Below, piece by piece: positions 33,923-43,099 of a stretch of DNA of 64,000 nucleotides. A program made the position numbers and the translations under genes. The DNA comes from Pseudoselenomonas ruminantium (GTDB lineage Bacteria; Bacillota; Negativicutes; Selenomonadales; Selenomonadaceae), in NCBI RefSeq assembly GCF_900142515.1, contig NZ_FRBC01000003.1:1-64000 (forward strand), in the 5' to 3' direction. Below the pieces are notes generated by a model. That model had not been told where the DNA came from. It saw nothing but the letters and a program-made list of their open reading frames with translations, and did no database searches. Position 1 is the stretch's first letter, and each line of letters begins with the position of its first letter.

Positions 33923-35530
33923 TTACTTATCTGCTACCAGCCCGCCTGCCTGCTGTTCCAACGGCAGACCTTCCTGATAAGCTGCAATGAACTCCTTGCA
34001 TCCCTCTACTCCTTCGGCATTCGGTGTCAGCGTAGTGCTCTGGGGGTTCTTGAACACCTTGGTATCCAGGAAATCCGGCAGGCTGTCTTTGCCTGCGTTG
34101 TCCTTGGCATACACCGCCAACACTGCCATGCCCCAGGGGCCGCCTTCGCTGGCGGTTTCCATTACGGTAATGGGAATCCCCAGGCTGTCGGAAAGTACCT
34201 GCTGGGCAATGACCGGCGTCTTGAACAATCCGCCCTGTGCCACCATCACATCCGTCTTGACGCCTTCGTCCTTGATCAGCACATCCATGCCGATTTTCAG
34301 CGGTGCAAAGGCCCCGTAGAGCTGAGCCAGCATAAAGTTGCCCAAGCCCATATGGCTATGAGGTGTTCTCACGAACAGGGGACGTCCAGACTCTACCTGC
34401 GTGATGTTCTCACCGGACAGGCAGCTGTAATTCACGAGGCCGCCAGCGTCCTTGTCCGCGCCCTGCACCGTATTGAACAGGGTGCTGTAAAGTTTTGCCG
34501 GAGTCTGTTCGTGGCCAATGGCTTTGGCAAATTCCCCGAACATATTCACCCAGGCATTGATATCAGAAGAACAGTTGTTGACATGCACCATGGCCACATT
34601 GGCACCATCGGGGGTTGTGACGATGTCGATGTCCCGGTGCACCTTCTTCAAGGGTTCATCCAATACATTCATGGAAAAAGCGGAAGTACCCACGGAGATA
34701 TTGCCCGTGCGTTTGCGCACGCTGTTGGTGGATACCATGCCCGTGCCTGCATCCCCTTCCGGCGGAGCCATCAGGGCACCAGCCTTTAACGTGCCGGAAG
34801 GATCGAGCAATTTGGCACCAGCTTCACTCAAACGGCCGGCCTCCACGCCAGCTCGCAGGGATTTGGGCAGGATTGCAGTCAGCTTCCAGGGATAAGCGGC
34901 GACTTCCGGCAATCCATCGAAAATCCTGACCATGCCTTCGTCATAGTCGCCGGTGCTCTCGTCAATCGGGAACATACCAGAGGCATCGCCTACACCCAGA
35001 ACCTTCTCACCGCAAAGCTGCCAATGGATGTAGCCTGCCAGGGTCGTAAGGAAGTCAATATCCTTTACATGCTCTTCCCCATTCAGGATGGCCTGATACA
35101 GATGGGCAATGCTCCAACGCTGCGGAATGTTGAAGGAAAGTTTTTCCGTCAGCTTATCCGCGGCCTCACCCGTGATATTGTTGCGCCAGGTGCGGAAAGC
35201 AGCCAGCTGCTTGCCCTCCTTGTCAAAGGGCAGATAACCATGCATCATGGCACTGATGCCGATGGAACCAAGCTTGTCCAGCGTCACATGGTAACGGCTC
35301 TTCACATCTGCTGCGAGCTCTGCAAAGCAGGTCTGAATGCCTTTCCAGGCTTCACTCATCTCATAAGTCCAGATACCATCCACCAGCTGGTTTTCCCATT
35401 CAAAGCTGGCGCTTGCCAAAGTTTCGCAATCTTCGTTCACGAGCACGGCCTTGATACGGGTGGAGCCGAGCTCCACCCCCAGTGCCGTCGCACCGCTTTC
35501 AATGCTTGCCGCATTTTTTACCAAATCCAT
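33923..35530 (-). CDS. araB: FGGY-family kinase, probable L-ribulokinase
   Basis: 535-residue FGGY carbohydrate kinase. ALGVELGSTRIKAVLV is the phosphate-binding loop of the N-terminal actin-like domain; GISAMMHGYLPF and the C-terminal MVAQGGLFKTPVIAQQVLSD complete the fold. Between isomerase and transporter in an arabinose operon the substrate is L-ribulose. The sequence resembles the longer, Bacteroides/Firmicute-type ribulokinase more than E. coli AraB. Start ATG at 35530 with AGGAGG 8 nt upstream. No araD (epimerase) is in the window. Confidence 0.9.
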   Translation of the reverse strand: MDLVKNAASIESGATALGVELGSTRIKAVLVNEDCETLASASFEWENQLVDGIWTYEMSEAWKGIQTCFAELAADVKSRYHVTLDKLGSIGISAMMHGYLPFDKEGKQLAAFRTWRNNITGEAADKLTEKLSFNIPQRWSIAHLYQAILNGEEHVKDIDFLTTLAGYIHWQLCGEKVLGVGDASGMFPIDESTGDYDEGMVRIFDGLPEVAAYPWKLTAILPKSLRAGVEAGRLSEAGAKLLDPSGTLKAGALMAPPEGDAGTGMVSTNSVRKRTGNISVGTSAFSMNVLDEPLKKVHRDIDIVTTPDGANVAMVHVNNCSSDINAWVNMFGEFAKAIGHEQTPAKLYSTLFNTVQGADKDAGGLVNYSCLSGENITQVESGRPLFVRTPHSHMGLGNFMLAQLYGAFAPLKIGMDVLIKDEGVKTDVMVAQGGLFKTPVIAQQVLSDSLGIPITVMETASEGGPWGMAVLAVYAKDNAGKDSLPDFLDTKVFKNPQSTTLTPNAEGVEGCKEFIAAYQEGLPLEQQAGGLVADK

Positions 35531-35563
35531 AACCAAAGCCTCCTAAATGATGAAGGATATATC

Positions 35564-36991
35564 TTAGCCCATATTAGTTGCCGGGCAGGCTTTATCTTTT
35601 TTTCCGTGAGCAATTCCTGCTGCTTCAATTTCTTCCAGCGTTGCGCCACGGGTTTCCGGTACGCAGTTGCGGATGAAAGCTACGCCCAAGAGGCAGATGC
35701 AGCCGAAGATGGCAAACACAGCGGCCTGAGAAATGCTGGCCGTCATGATCGGGAACAGCAGACCTACCAGGAAGGAACCGATCCAGTTGAAGGAAGATGC
35801 CATACCAGAAGCACGGCCGCGGATTGCCAGGGGGAATATTTCACCAACGATTACCCAGGTGAGAGGTGCCCAAGTAAAGGAGTAGAACGCAACATAGACA
35901 CAGAGGAAACCAACGATCATCATGGGATCAGTATCCGGCACGATGCTGTTGATGACAGCCGGCAGGATGAAGGACAGGCCCATAACCGTACCGCCCAAAG
36001 TCAGCAGCGTGCGGCGGTTGAAGCGATCGGCCACAGCCAGGAATACGAGAGAACCGAAAACTAAGAGAATGCCCTGAATGATCGGCCACATGAGCTGGGA
36101 GCTGGCTGCCTGACCGGTAGCCTGTTCCACGATCAGCGGAATGTAATAGAAAATCGCATTAGCACCCTGGAACTGCTGGAAGGCGGCCACGCCAACGCCA
36201 GCGGTAACCAGATAGCGGTATTTGTCAGAGAGGAGAGTGCTGAGGGAAGTATTGGCAGCAGCTGCCGTTTCTTCCTGAGCCGTTTCCTGAATGTCGCGGA
36301 GTTCAGCATCCACTTCATCTTTCTCACGGATAAAACCGAGGACCTGACGAGCTTCAGCAATCTTGCCATGACGGACGAGGAAACGCGGAGATTCTGGGAG
36401 TCTCAGCACTCCGAGGAAAAGTATGACAGCGGGAACAGCGGCGAGGCTGAGCATCAGTCTCCATGCCAAAGTTTCCGGCATATCCTTTAATAGGAAGTCA
36501 ACTACATAAGAAAGAAGCATACCAGATACGATCATGGTCTGATTGATACCGGACAGGCGCCCACGCAGACGAGCCGGAGACATTTCCGACATATAAGCCG
36601 GAACGAGAGCCGAAGCTGCACCGACAGCCAGACCTAAGAGCACGCGGACAGCAATCAGATAAAGGGAACCATCCTGCGGAGCCAGACCAGAAAGAATCGA
36701 ACCGACAACAAAGATAAGTGCTGATAAAAGAATCATCTTACGGCGGCCCAGCTTATCCGAAAGCTGACCAGCCAAAGCGCCACCGAAGATAGCGCCGAAC
36801 ATAACAGAAGAAGTGATCCAGCCGATGATGCTGGCGTTGCCCGCGAGGCCCCAGTCGTTCTGCAGGAACGGAAGAGCACCGGTCATAACGCCGATATCAT
36901 AGCCAAAGAGTATACCGCCAAACGAACCAAAGAAATAGATGAATGCGCTGGAGATCTTCTTCTCCTGCACACTAGAGGAACCATTTGCCAT
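35564..36991 (-). CDS. araE: MFS sugar:proton symporter (arabinose/xylose type)
   Basis: 475-residue sugar-porter-family permease with about 12 hydrophobic segments. Family marks: GYDIGVMTGALPFL in TM1, QLSDKLGRRKMILL after TM2, PESPRFLVRHGK after TM6 and PETRGATLEEIE at the C-terminus. In an arabinose operon it most likely imports L-arabinose with protons (AraE); D-xylose is possible. It is the first gene after the operon promoter, with a GAGG ribosome site. Confidence 0.92.
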   Translation of the reverse strand: MANGSSSVQEKKISSAFIYFFGSFGGILFGYDIGVMTGALPFLQNDWGLAGNASIIGWITSSVMFGAIFGGALAGQLSDKLGRRKMILLSALIFVVGSILSGLAPQDGSLYLIAVRVLLGLAVGAASALVPAYMSEMSPARLRGRLSGINQTMIVSGMLLSYVVDFLLKDMPETLAWRLMLSLAAVPAVILFLGVLRLPESPRFLVRHGKIAEARQVLGFIREKDEVDAELRDIQETAQEETAAAANTSLSTLLSDKYRYLVTAGVGVAAFQQFQGANAIFYYIPLIVEQATGQAASSQLMWPIIQGILLVFGSLVFLAVADRFNRRTLLTLGGTVMGLSFILPAVINSIVPDTDPMMIVGFLCVYVAFYSFTWAPLTWVIVGEIFPLAIRGRASGMASSFNWIGSFLVGLLFPIMTASISQAAVFAIFGCICLLGVAFIRNCVPETRGATLEEIEAAGIAHGKKDKACPATNMG

Positions 36992-37043
36992 AGTGTACTA
37001 ACCTCATTTCTTATTTTTTCTTGTTCTTGTTTTTAAAGCTTTC

Positions 37044-37057
37044 TGTGTTCGAGCACA
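37044..37057. promoter_or_regulatory. Palindromic operator in the arabinose promoter
   Basis: TGTGTTCGAGCACA is a 14-bp palindrome with one mismatched pair, lying 5 bp downstream of the -10 box, where a bound repressor would block transcription. It fits a GntR/LacI-type AraR or XylR operator. No such regulator is adjacent; the nearest is the LysR gene at 37232. Confidence 0.55.
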
Positions 37058-37062
37058 CTTAT

Positions 37063-37091
37063 AATATAGCACTGCACAATTACTTTGTCAA
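37063..37091 (-). promoter_or_regulatory. Promoter of araE-araB-araA
   Basis: Minus-strand TTGACA (37086-37091), exactly 17 nt, TATATT (37063-37068). The match is near-perfect; the 5' leader is about 65 nt. Confidence 0.8.
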
Positions 37092-37170
37092 TGTATTTAT
37101 TACTTTTTATTTGTGATATATTTATAATTCTATATACTATTTTCAGTATATTCTTTTTATTCTTGCCTCA

Positions 37171-37216
37171 AAAATCTCCCTGGAAAGCCAGTGTGAAGCA
37201 TCCGGCTTTCCAGGGA
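37171..37216 (-). terminator. Terminator of the LysR gene
   Basis: Minus strand TCCCTGGAAAGCC, 14-nt loop, GGCTTTCCAGGGA, then GATTTTTG; 13-bp perfect stem starting 15 bp after the LysR stop codon. Confidence 0.88.
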
Positions 37217-37231
37217 AGAATCCTTGAAAAA

Positions 37232-38110
37232 TCAATAGCTGCGGGTGATTTCCTTCAGATATTTTATCAACAGGCGTTCATCATCATAGACCTGGCGTCC
37301 CTTCCTGGTGACAATGCCGGAATTGATATAGAAGGGTTCCTGCATAGGAATGACCACCAAATCATCCCGCTGCAGGATTGCCTGTCTGGTCAGAAAGGTA
37401 GAGCCGATGCCAGCCCGGACCAAGTTCTTGATGGTATGGAGATAAGGAGAATAATGGACGACCTGAGGTTTGTAGTTTTCCTGAGCATACATATCATGAA
37501 CCATGCGGTAGACGAAGAAAGAACTATCCAATAGAACGAGAGGTTCCTCCACGACATCGGCCAATGTGACAGAGTCCTTCGCGGCCAATGGATTCTGCGG
37601 GCTGGTCACGAGACAGCATTCGCAAGCGAAGAGCTTCTCATAATTGAGCTTCTGGCTGAATCCGTCTTCATAATTCGTAAAGGCGATATCCAGCTTCTCC
37701 TCCTCCACCATATGCAAAGCAGAGATACCGCCGGATTCGATGATATCCAGACGGATTTCCGGATGGGCCGCGCGGAACTCCCCCAATATCCTGGGCAGGA
37801 ACTGCGTGCCCAATTGCAACGGCATGGCCATGCGGATATGATTGCGGTTATGGGCCATATCCTGGATTTCGTCATCCAGCCTGTCCAATTGGTCTAAAAT
37901 GTGTTTGACTTTGCCAAGTAATTTATTGCCCTCATTGGTGATAATGATTTTCCGTCCCTCACGATGAAACAGGTTCAACCCCGTCTCTGCTTCCAACGTC
38001 TGCATGGCCACGCTGATGGTCGGCTGGGAAACATGGAGGTGTTCTGCCGCCTTGGTTATGTTCTGCCATTGGCAGACCTCATAGAAATATCGCATCTGTA
38101 TCAGTGTCAT
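37232..38110 (-). CDS. LysR-family transcriptional regulator
   Basis: 292 residues, the family norm, from the ATG at 38110 (AAGGAG 6 nt upstream). HTH at about 15-40: ITKAAEHLHVSQPTISVAMQ then LEAETGLNLFHREGRKI; effector-binding domain from about residue 90. It is separated from the arabinose operon by a terminator on the same strand, so it need not regulate that operon. Upstream lies a large inverted repeat (38196-38246). Effector unknown. Confidence 0.92.
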   Translation of the reverse strand: MTLIQMRYFYEVCQWQNITKAAEHLHVSQPTISVAMQTLEAETGLNLFHREGRKIIITNEGNKLLGKVKHILDQLDRLDDEIQDMAHNRNHIRMAMPLQLGTQFLPRILGEFRAAHPEIRLDIIESGGISALHMVEEEKLDIAFTNYEDGFSQKLNYEKLFACECCLVTSPQNPLAAKDSVTLADVVEEPLVLLDSSFFVYRMVHDMYAQENYKPQVVHYSPYLHTIKNLVRAGIGSTFLTRQAILQRDDLVVIPMQEPFYINSGIVTRKGRQVYDDERLLIKYLKEITRSY

Positions 38111-38195
38111 AATCTGCTCCTTTTTATCAACAGACAAGCTTCTCTTTGCCCTCATTATAGCGCAAAGGATGCGCAAAACATAGAAAAATATTATA

Positions 38196-38246
38196 GCTCC
38201 CCCTATGAGAGACAGTAAAAAATAAAACTGTCATCATAGGGGGAGC
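38196..38246. repeat. 19-bp interrupted inverted repeat upstream of the LysR gene
   Basis: GCTCCCCCTATGA (38196-38208) pairs with TCATAGGGGGAGC (38234-38246), and inside it GACAGT (38211-38216) pairs with ACTGTC (38227-38232) around a 10-nt A/T loop. Two readings are possible: terminator of the response-regulator transcript (weak U tract) or LysR operator, since it lies 36 bp before the LysR -10 TATAAT at 38154-38159. Confidence 0.6.
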
Positions 38247-38337
38247 ATATCACTGAAAGGGGCAGCTTTCTATGTTTTTCTACAGCCTCTTTTTATGTTA
38301 AACGCCATGAGAATGCCGAAGCCGTTTTCGCACGGAT

Positions 38338-39144
38338 TCAGCCATTTTTCCACTGTCCACTGGCAAAGAAATGCTCCAACAGTGCCACAAGGTCTTCTCG
38401 GGTTACAGATTTCAACAAATACCCCTGTGGTTTCAAATGCATGGCATCCATGACACTGGCGCGATCGGAATGGCCAGTCAGGAACACCACCGGAATCCCT
38501 GCCGTCTTTTCTTCCTTCCGCAGTTCTTCCAACACCTGCGTTCCAGGCATGACGGGCATATCATAGTCCAGCAGGATGAGTTCCGGCTGGCTTTTGGCCG
38601 CAATGGACACGGCCATCATACCGGTCTTGACGGCCGTTACCTGATACTTGTCCCCCAACCATTGCTGAACCATCTTCAAAAACATGACATCATCATCACA
38701 TAGCAGCAGATGGTGTTTTGCCTCAACCGGGGATGCCTGTCGGAGAGCAGATCCAGTTTTCAACGCACTTCGTTTTAACGCCAGGTCAGCAATCTGGCGG
38801 GCCACATCCGGCACTTCAAAAGGACGGGAAAATTCCGCCGCGATAGAAGCCATATCCACCTGCCTTTCCACTACCTCCAGCTCATCCGGATAACCAATCA
38901 CACAAAAGAATATACCCTCTTTATCACACTTGTCTGCCAGACAGGACAATACCTGTATATCATCCTTGACCTGCTCATTGGCATAAAACAACACCAAAAG
39001 AGTCTGCTCTTTGGTAATACCGGCAATATGCTCCATCTCAAGTTTACTATAACGGACCTCAAGATTTTCCTTTTTCAACAGACCTTCGATTGACCCCAAT
39101 ATGAACGATGTGCCCTGACTAAAGATAAGAATCTCATTTTTCAT
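38338..39144 (-). CDS. Response regulator with two receiver-like domains
   Basis: 268 residues with no DNA-binding domain. The C-terminal receiver (about 145-265) has the acidic pair in LLLCDDDVMF, phosphoacceptor Asp in LILLDYDMPVMPG, and Thr/Lys in VFLTGHSD and GYLLKSV. The N-terminal half (about 1-125) looks like a degenerate receiver that lacks the acidic pocket. Output is probably by protein interaction, such as on the hybrid kinase. The ATG at 39144 has GGAG 10 nt upstream, within the end of the kinase gene; a TTG at 39150 would overlap its stop. Confidence 0.82.
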   Translation of the reverse strand: MKNEILIFSQGTSFILGSIEGLLKKENLEVRYSKLEMEHIAGITKEQTLLVLFYANEQVKDDIQVLSCLADKCDKEGIFFCVIGYPDELEVVERQVDMASIAAEFSRPFEVPDVARQIADLALKRSALKTGSALRQASPVEAKHHLLLCDDDVMFLKMVQQWLGDKYQVTAVKTGMMAVSIAAKSQPELILLDYDMPVMPGTQVLEELRKEEKTAGIPVVFLTGHSDRASVMDAMHLKPQGYLLKSVTREDLVALLEHFFASGQWKNG

Positions 39145-39146
39145 GA

Positions 39147-41936
39147 TCAAGCGTCTCCTTTACCCTGTGGAATGATATCTGGTAACTTGTCATAATCGAA
39201 CTGCGCGACCGCCTCGCAAATGGCTGCTACACGTGCCTGTTCTTCCTTTGGGATCTGATAATCCCCCAAACTCCCGGTCACTTCATCAACCCGCTGCAAG
39301 TCACCGTCCTCCAGTGCTGTCTGTATCTGCCTATATGCCTCACGCAATTCATCAACGGCAATCAGCGGCCTGCTCGCACGGACAGGCTGCGGCTCCGCCA
39401 ACAGAAGCGAAATCTTGTCCCCAAGTGCCCTGCACCTTGCCAGGAACCCGTCCAGATCTGCCTGCAAGACCTGCTTGTCGCCGGCTTTTCCAGCATCTTC
39501 CAGTCTCTGTGCCAGAACGCTGAGTTCCTGCGCGCCAATGATGCGGGAAGTGCTTTTAAGGGCATGTATCCTGATGGTCGCATTTTCTATATCACCTGCC
39601 TGCTGCAAGGCTTCTATCTCAGTTGCATAGCCACCGACGCTATTGCCATAGGTTTTCAGCGTCGACCGATACGTTTCCAGGGAACCACAGTTCTGCAAGC
39701 CCACAGCCGGGTCGATCTCCGGTATCTCGCGCAGGAACGCCGGCAATTCCTCGGAGTTTTCTTTGGGGTCCGCCTCTGCCACGACCTTTACTTTTTCCGT
39801 AGGCAACAGATGCATAAGCATTTCCTCCAGATGATCCGGCTTGATCGGTTTGGTCAGATAATCATCAAAGCCAGCGGCCATGTATTCCTCCCGCGCGCCG
39901 GAAACCGCATTGGCAGTCAGGCAGATGATCTTCCCCTTTTGATTGGGATTATCCGCATCTGCCCGGATTTCCTTGAGGGTTTCTATGCCATTCTTACCGG
40001 GCATCATATGGTCGAGAAAGATCACATCATACTTTTTTGTCTTTGTCGCTGCGATTCCCTTATCACCGTTGTCAGCCGTATCGACCTGCACCTGTGTCCG
40101 CTTGAGCAGGCTGCTGAAAACATCGAGATTGAGCGGCATATCGTCTACCACCAACAGCATCGCATCCGGCGCAATGAACTTCTCGTGATACTTCTTGTGG
40201 GCAGCCAAAGCCGCCTTGCCCCCCTGCTTATAATCCCCCAGCGGCGTGTCCTTCACCACACCCTGCCGTACAGCAAAACGGAAGACAGAGCCCTTGCCAT
40301 AGGTACTGCTTACCTCCAGATAAGAATCCATCATCGCCAGCAGCCGCTGGGTAATGCTCATGCCCAGACCTGTCCCTTCTATATGGCTATTGCGTGCCTC
40401 CTCAATGCGTTCAAACTGGGCAAACAGTTTGGGCAGGTCCTCCTCTTTGATGCCGATTCCCGTGTCTTCCACGGCAACCTTCAGCAGGATTTCCCCCGGC
40501 TCTGTCTGAACGAAATCGACATGGAAGGTCACGATTCCCCGCTCTGTGTACTTTACCGCATTCGTCAGCAGATTGGTGATAACCTGTTTCAAGCGTATAC
40601 CATCACCAAAAAGCTTTGCCGGTATCCCGGGGTTGAAGTCCACCACCATGGACAACCCCTTGGCCTCAGCCCGTCCTCCCACCATGTTCACTAAATCATT
40701 CAACAGGGAAGATAGATCGTATTCCACGGGAATGATCTCCATTTTCCCCGCCTCGATCTTGGAAAAATCCAAGATATCGTTGACCAGGCTCAAGAGGGTT
40801 GTTCCCGCAGTTTCCACATTCGCCGCATAGGTAAGGATATTCTTGCTGTCACATTCCCGCAGGATCATCTCATTCATGCCCAAGATCGCATTGATGGGCG
40901 TGCGTATCTCATGTGACATATTGGAAAGAAATGAAGATTTGGCCTTGCTTGCCGCTACGGCATTCAACTTATCCTGCAATTGCCGGTTGGATTTTTCCAT
41001 GATATATCCCAACACCAGCACCATCACAAGTACCACCACGATAGTGGCAGCCAGCAGCATCTTCAAAGGGGCAAATACGCTGGTTGTCTCCTGAATGGAC
41101 CAGGAGCGCCAATCATTGATAATAGGTGCCGTATAGACAATGTAGTTATTGCCCTTATAGTTGATTTCAAAAAAGTCCTGTTGGGCCTTCTCTTCTGCAG
41201 CGGCAATCGCATCCCAAAAGGAACTGCCACCTGACGCATCATATTTTTTTCCCACCTCATCCGGGTCGGAATGGGCAATAACCGTGTTTTCATCATCAAG
41301 GATCACGACATAATCCGATCCCCCCTCAGCCTGCGCGACCTCAGCCAGCATCTTTTCCATCCGTTCAAGCGTAATATCCATCGCCACGACGCTTTTGCCA
41401 TCGGCCAGCAATTTCACTATGGATATCACCCGCTTGTTGGTGAACGCATCCTCATAACCTGCCACCAACCCCACATTACCACCAGCCTTCATGGCTGTAA
41501 CATACCAGGGCCGTTCCTGAGGGTTGAAAGATGTATCCATATCAGCCGTAAACATGCCATAACTGTCCACATAAGCATATAGGCCGGTAGTATTTTCCAG
41601 CACCGTACTGGTCACCGCGATGGTCTGTTTAGCCAAATATTTGCGGAATTCTTCAGGACTACGATTCTTGGCCAGCATCTTGTCCATAGTATAGGCCGTC
41701 AATTGAATAGCATTCATGCTGACCGCCAGATAATCCCGCACCTGATCAGCCGTAGACCAGGCAGACATCTGCTCATGTTTTATGATATTCGTACGCTTCT
41801 CATTATAGAGCATAGTATAATACGACAGAATGATGCCCACGAAAAAGAGAATGATCACTACCGAAATCAGCATATTCTTCAGTGTAGCAGTCCTATACTC
41901 TTTATTTTCCAAAAGCTGTTTCAAGCGAACAAACAC
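39147..41936 (-). CDS. Hybrid sensor histidine kinase (dCache-HisKA-HATPase-REC-HPt)
   Basis: About 929 residues. TM1 (about 22-42), extracytoplasmic dCache-like sensor (about 60-300; Cache motifs AYVDSYGMFTADMDTSFNPQ and YVVILDDENTVIAHSDP), TM2 (~310-332), HisKA with SHEIRTPINA, HATPase with N box LTNAVKY, G1 DTGIGIK and G2 GTGLGMS, a receiver with FLDHMMPGKNG, and a C-terminal HPt domain with phospho-His in RIHALKSTSRIIGA. A complete phosphorelay in one protein. The frame is open to 42188, but GTG at 41936 has GGGAGG 10 nt upstream and gives a sensible start; the longer N-terminus would overlap a terminator. Ligand unknown. Confidence 0.88.
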   Translation of the reverse strand: MFVRLKQLLENKEYRTATLKNMLISVVIILFFVGIILSYYTMLYNEKRTNIIKHEQMSAWSTADQVRDYLAVSMNAIQLTAYTMDKMLAKNRSPEEFRKYLAKQTIAVTSTVLENTTGLYAYVDSYGMFTADMDTSFNPQERPWYVTAMKAGGNVGLVAGYEDAFTNKRVISIVKLLADGKSVVAMDITLERMEKMLAEVAQAEGGSDYVVILDDENTVIAHSDPDEVGKKYDASGGSSFWDAIAAAEEKAQQDFFEINYKGNNYIVYTAPIINDWRSWSIQETTSVFAPLKMLLAATIVVVLVMVLVLGYIMEKSNRQLQDKLNAVAASKAKSSFLSNMSHEIRTPINAILGMNEMILRECDSKNILTYAANVETAGTTLLSLVNDILDFSKIEAGKMEIIPVEYDLSSLLNDLVNMVGGRAEAKGLSMVVDFNPGIPAKLFGDGIRLKQVITNLLTNAVKYTERGIVTFHVDFVQTEPGEILLKVAVEDTGIGIKEEDLPKLFAQFERIEEARNSHIEGTGLGMSITQRLLAMMDSYLEVSSTYGKGSVFRFAVRQGVVKDTPLGDYKQGGKAALAAHKKYHEKFIAPDAMLLVVDDMPLNLDVFSSLLKRTQVQVDTADNGDKGIAATKTKKYDVIFLDHMMPGKNGIETLKEIRADADNPNQKGKIICLTANAVSGAREEYMAAGFDDYLTKPIKPDHLEEMLMHLLPTEKVKVVAEADPKENSEELPAFLREIPEIDPAVGLQNCGSLETYRSTLKTYGNSVGGYATEIEALQQAGDIENATIRIHALKSTSRIIGAQELSVLAQRLEDAGKAGDKQVLQADLDGFLARCRALGDKISLLLAEPQPVRASRPLIAVDELREAYRQIQTALEDGDLQRVDEVTGSLGDYQIPKEEQARVAAICEAVAQFDYDKLPDIIPQGKGDA

Positions 41937-42120
41937 AATGGATCCACCTCCCAGGGAAACCATAGGAGTCTTCTTGGTCAAATGGAAGTACGCGCCAGAC
42001 TCTTTGTTACCGGATAAAATTCGACAACAGACTGCCCGGTTCCTGCTGAAAAACACAATCACACAGCCGGACAGCTGCACCATCATCACCTGTCTTAAAA
42101 AATCCGCTAAGATCACGAAA

Positions 42121-42158
42121 AAAAAAACGATTGTTGCACGTGCAACAATCGTTTTTTT
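42121..42158. terminator. Perfect 19-bp palindromic terminator after the sulfur operon, with parS-like core
   Basis: AAAAAAACGATTGTTGCAC is mirrored exactly, giving A7/T7 flanks on both strands; it lies 36 bp after the sulfite-reductase stop on the minus strand. Its centre, TGTTGCACGTGCAACA (42132-42147), differs from the parS motif at one position, which may be coincidence of sequence. Confidence 0.85.
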
Positions 42159-42194
42159 ATATCCTTTTGCCCAAACGAATAACAGCAAGATTGC

Positions 42195-43058
42195 TTATTC
42201 AGCTGCTGCCTTGATGACCTGACGGAACTCATCCCAGCCAATCCTGTCCAGCAGATTGCGGAAGCGTTCGCCCTTCTTGCCGTGCTGTTCAAAGTAATCC
42301 AGTGCAGCATCCAGGGTCTTATAGAGCTTGTCTTCGCCGTAGATGATGGGCGTGAACTTCTTGCCCACGGCAATGCGGTTGCCGTAGAGGCCGCCGAAGG
42401 ACACAGCAAAGCCGATTTTTTTCTCCCAGGCACCGAAGCTGCAGCTCTTGATGCACTTGCCACAATAGACGCACTTGCGATGGTTCCAGGTGATTTTCTT
42501 GTTTTCCCTGTCCATAGCCAGCGCGCCCTGCGGGCAGATCTTGACGCAGGCACCGCAGAATTTGCAGCTGTCATGCTGCCATACAGGCTTTACGGCACCC
42601 TTGACGCCAATGTCGTTTTCCTCGGTCTTGAGGCAGTTATTATGGCAGCCCGTGAAGCCCACCTTGAACTTATGGGGCAGGCTGCGGCCGGCGTAACGCT
42701 CGGCGAATGACTCGGCAAGTCTGCTGGTATCGATAAGGCCCGAACGGCAAATGGCACAGCCCTGACAAGCCGTGATGGTGCGCACCTGGGCACCGCAGAA
42801 GCCCGTGGCCAGACCGCCTGCCGCCAACGTTTTCTTGACATCTTCAATATCCTTTTCCTTGATAAAGGGAATCTCGATGCCCTGACGAGAGGTCAGATGC
42901 ACATAGCCCTCGCCGAATTTTTCCGCCACTTCCTGCACGGTCTGCAGCTGGGCGGCAGTGAATTTGCCCCCCACGCTCTTCAGGCGCATAGAAAAACACC
43001 CGGGTTGCTTCTGCTGCATAAAGCCGTGGGCTTTCAGCTCCTTGTAATCGTATGCCAT
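42195..43058 (-). CDS. Siroheme sulfite reductase-like protein with ferredoxin domain
   Basis: 287 residues. An N-terminal sulfite/nitrite-reductase half (VHLTSRQGIEIPFI), siroheme/4Fe-4S ligands in TACQGCAICRSGL and GFTGCHNNCLKTEENDIG, then an inserted ferredoxin pair CKFCGACVKICP and CVYCGKCIKSC. This is the short AsrC/Fsr-like anaerobic type, not the CysI hemoprotein of aerobic bacteria. It should reduce sulfite to sulfide with ferredoxin or another low-potential donor. It is the last gene of the sulfate operon, after cysN, and is followed by a terminator at 42121-42158. No flavoprotein partner (CysJ or AsrB) is encoded nearby. Confidence 0.9.
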   Translation of the reverse strand: MAYDYKELKAHGFMQQKQPGCFSMRLKSVGGKFTAAQLQTVQEVAEKFGEGYVHLTSRQGIEIPFIKEKDIEDVKKTLAAGGLATGFCGAQVRTITACQGCAICRSGLIDTSRLAESFAERYAGRSLPHKFKVGFTGCHNNCLKTEENDIGVKGAVKPVWQHDSCKFCGACVKICPQGALAMDRENKKITWNHRKCVYCGKCIKSCSFGAWEKKIGFAVSFGGLYGNRIAVGKKFTPIIYGEDKLYKTLDAALDYFEQHGKKGERFRNLLDRIGWDEFRQVIKAAAE

Positions 43059-43099
43059 AATATCTGCTCTCCCCTAAATATTTTTTCTCTATTATACGC

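Noticed and set aside
39230-39235. CACGTG in the kinase gene as a further parS
   Set aside because: Flanks (CTA..CCT) do not match the parS half-sites.
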